Both the position numbers and the translations under genes were made by a program. From an uncultured delta proteobacterium (GTDB lineage Bacteria > RBG-13-61-14 > DRUE01): 16,706 bases of DNA. Every line of letters starts with the position of its first letter. The stretch's first letter is position 1. Positions 15,005 to 16,706 of this stretch are shown here, piece after piece. Under the pieces are notes generated by a model, which saw only the letters and a program-made list of their open reading frames with translations, was not told the DNA's origin and ran no database searches. The DNA is taken from positions 1 through 16,706 of the forward strand of contig CAIYYW010000167.1 in the NCBI GenBank assembly GCA_903930515.1, given 5' to 3'.

Positions 15005-16470
15005 TTCTTGCCCCGATCATTGTTAATGGTTTGACCGGAAGACTTGAGATCGTTCGGCGCCGGGCGCGTCGCGAAAGTTCCGGTCTGGTATTCCCCGTTC
15101 GCGAGCGCGAGCGCGATCTCCGCCTCAACCAGGTTTTCCTGGAGGGCGATCAAATCCATTTGTTTTTGCGCCAGGGTGTTATAGGCATAGTAGTATGTCA
15201 GGATATCCGCGTGGCCGAGTTCTACCGCCTTTTGATAGCTTTGCGTCAGCCGCTCCAATTCCGGCAGCGCCTGCCGGGCCTGTTCGATTTGGAGGTTGAT
15301 TGAATCAATGGCCGCGGCCAATTGCGCGATATCAGAACGCGCCTGGAAAACCCTGTCCGCGTATTCGTCAAAAAGCTGCTGCCGGGTCGCGCGCTCCAAG
15401 CCGATCTTTCCCTGGTTCTGGTCAAAAATCGGCAATTCCAATGACAGCCCGAATCCGACGGTATAGAGGTCCGTATTATCGCGGGCATGCGTCACTCCCA
15501 GATTGATGCGCGGGAATTGGGCCAAAACCGCGGCCCGCAAGGTTTGCTCCTGGCTTTCATATCCCTGTTGCAGGGCCAACAGGTCCAGCCGCCGGTTTTC
15601 CAGGTCTGCGCTTAATGTTTCCGGGGCAGGCAGTTCAATCCGGTCCGGCAATTCAATGCCTTCTTGAATGACAAGTTCCCCTCCGGCGGGAACCCCGACT
15701 AGTTGCTTCAACAAGAAAAGCTCTTCTTCCATCTGTTTTTCTTTTTCCAAAAGGCCCGCCCGGGCTTCATCCCGCGCGGTCTTGATCACGGATAGATCCG
15801 CTTCGCTCATCAACCCGTGCCCGGCGGCCTGCTCCACCGCGGACAGGTTGCTTTCCAATCGTTGCAGGATTTCTTTTTGCAGTTCAATTTGCCGCTTAAG
15901 CGCGACCACCCGATAGACCGCGATCCGCGAGGCCTCTGCGGTTTGCAGTTCCCGCCAGGCGATGGCCAGGTCAATTTCCTTGCGCGCGGCTTTCGCTGAT
16001 TTTATCTCGGCGGGGCGGCGCAAGAGCGCGGTGATCTCCCAGTCCAGCCCGATCCCGTAAGCGGTATTGGCGCCGGCGGTCAGGCCGCCGGTGGGAATAT
16101 CCGCGCTCAAGGACAACTGCGGGTTGGGCAACAGACCCGCCTGCAGTAATTGCGCATCGGACAGCGCAAGCTGGTCGCGCTCCGCCTTGAGCGACGGGTT
16201 CGCGATTACCGCCAGGATCGCCGCCTCATCGGGGGACAATCCGTCGCGATTGTCAAAGACGATCGGCTTCAGGACCGGGTGATGGATATTGGCGGCACGC
16301 ACGCGCACGGTCTCCGTGTCCGGCGGGGTGATCGCTTTTTCCACCGCTTCCGGAGTCAGGGGCTTGCGCTTATATATTGAGCAGGAGATAACCAGCATGG
16401 GGATGAGCCATGCCCAAACCCAACTCGGACGGGCGAAATGGAATAAGCGCCTGTGGCATTGGTTCATCAT
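15001..16470 (-). CDS. TolC/CusC-like outer-membrane efflux lipoprotein
   Basis: This is the outer-membrane channel of the tripartite pump and the first gene of its operon. The N-terminal signal (WVWAWLIPMLVISC) ends in a lipobox with Cys30, so the mature protein is probably lipid-anchored like CusC and OprM. Two related helical repeats follow, each with the outer-membrane efflux protein pattern: LSPDEAAILAVIANPSLKAERDQLALSDAQLLQAGLLPNPQLS (about 75-120), and again around the LENRRLDLLALQQGYESQEQTLRAAVLAQFPRINLG segment (about 285-320). Long amphipathic helices of the periplasmic tunnel surround them. A TTG at 16473 is also in frame, but ATG at 16470 has an AAGGG 5 nt upstream and is preferred. 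The 489 residues are typical. It overlaps the adaptor gene by 4 bp. Confidence 0.93.
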   Translation of the reverse strand: MMNQCHRRLFHFARPSWVWAWLIPMLVISCSIYKRKPLTPEAVEKAITPPDTETVRVRAANIHHPVLKPIVFDNRDGLSPDEAAILAVIANPSLKAERDQLALSDAQLLQAGLLPNPQLSLSADIPTGGLTAGANTAYGIGLDWEITALLRRPAEIKSAKAARKEIDLAIAWRELQTAEASRIAVYRVVALKRQIELQKEILQRLESNLSAVEQAAGHGLMSEADLSVIKTARDEARAGLLEKEKQMEEELFLLKQLVGVPAGGELVIQEGIELPDRIELPAPETLSADLENRRLDLLALQQGYESQEQTLRAAVLAQFPRINLGVTHARDNTDLYTVGFGLSLELPIFDQNQGKIGLERATRQQLFDEYADRVFQARSDIAQLAAAIDSINLQIEQARQALPELERLTQSYQKAVELGHADILTYYYAYNTLAQKQMDLIALQENLVEAEIALALANGEYQTGTFATRPAPNDLKSSGQTINNDRGKK

Positions 16471-16612
16471 CAAATCCCTTTACGGTTCTTGACCCCTGCA
16501 GCACTTTAAAGCCGCTCTTATCTGTCAGACACCGGGTCGTTAATCAAAGTTGCTGGCATCAATTATGGAACGAGCGGGTCAGTATTAATGTTGCCAATTG
16601 CCCGGTCGTCAC
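16471..16612. other. Leader between tRNA-Leu and the efflux operon, no clear promoter
   Basis: No coding frame of note lies here. Possible minus-strand promoter pieces include a CATAAT (about 16562-16567) without a good -35 at 16-18 bp, and a TTGATT to GATAAG pair with a 19-bp spacer. Spacers of 19-20 bp occur at MerR-controlled metal promoters, but the hexamers are too weak to call one. I see no intrinsic terminator after the tRNA. Confidence 0.35.
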
Positions 16613-16697
16613 TGGTGCGAGGGAAGGGAGTTGAACCCTTATGCCGCAAGGCACTGGATCCTAAGTCCAGCGCGTCTGCCAGTTCCGCCACCCTCGC
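16613..16697 (-). tRNA. tRNA-Leu (anticodon UAG), CCA encoded
   Basis: The minus strand folds into a class II tRNA. The 7-bp acceptor stem is GCGAGGG/CCCTCGC, followed by discriminator A and a genomic CCA at the 3' end (16613-16615). The D-arm sequence is TGGCGGAACTGGCAGACGC. The anticodon stem CTGGA/TCCAG holds the loop CTTAGGA, giving anticodon UAG, which reads CUA and other CUN leucine codons. A long variable arm (GCCTTGCGGC) and a T arm with the GGTTCAACTCC motif complete the structure. The total of 85 nt fits a leucine tRNA. Confidence 0.95.
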
Positions 16698-16706
16698 GTT
16701 TTTTAA

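Noticed and set aside
16471-16697. tRNA-Leu as attachment site of an integrated element carrying the efflux operon
   Set aside because: I found no second copy of the tRNA 3' end in the window and no integrase gene.
1-16706. CRISPR array, rRNA gene or riboswitch
   Set aside because: No regularly spaced direct repeats, no rRNA sequence, and no recognisable cobalamin or other riboswitch core ahead of the corrinoid or pump genes.

Overview
The window looks like chromosomal DNA from a Gram-negative bacterium. It carries a tripartite RND efflux operon with an outer-membrane lipoprotein, a tig-clpP-clpX-lon cluster, a QueD enzyme and a methyltransferase-type corrinoid protein. The corrinoid protein and the archaeal-type serine hydroxymethyltransferase suggest an anaerobe. 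The Lon and ClpX sequences feel closest to deltaproteobacterial or related candidate-phylum proteins, but I cannot fix the phylum from sequence alone. Every intact gene I recognise is on the minus strand; the only plus-strand coding trace is a decayed transposase end.

Layout from the right edge, in the direction of transcription. A tRNA-Leu(UAG) with encoded CCA (16613-16697) is followed by an efflux operon: TolC/CusC-like outer-membrane lipoprotein, HlyD-like adaptor and CusA/CzcA-like RND pump (16470-10843). These genes overlap by 4 bp or are about 10 bp apart. Next is the protein quality-control cluster tig-clpP-clpX-lon (10678-4965). It is preceded by a leader with a promoter, a terminator-like hairpin and a possible 21-codon ORF, and it ends in a near-textbook Rho-independent terminator. 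A single-gene unit for a corrinoid-binding protein (4815-4183) has its own extended -10 promoter. About 800 bp without an intact gene follow (3376-4182), holding an IS3-type transposase C-terminal remnant and two tight palindromes. Then comes a four- or five-gene unit driven by a good sigma70-like promoter at 3341-3369. It encodes an unrecognised protein (perhaps GNAT-like), an archaeal-type SHMT, QueD, an Rhs-family C-terminal tip, and at the left edge the first 28 codons of a probable membrane or secreted partner.

The most interesting part is the left end. An Rhs core stub with a cysteine-rich variable tip starts inside the last codons of queD through a GTGA overlap. Just 8 nt after it ends, a second gene begins with its own Shine-Dalgarno sequence and a hydrophobic N-terminus. 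This is the layout of an effector-tip/immunity pair, here attached to a metabolic operon and cut by the window edge. The second candidate for new biology is the unknown/SHMT/QueD operon, a combination I do not recognise as a characterised pathway.
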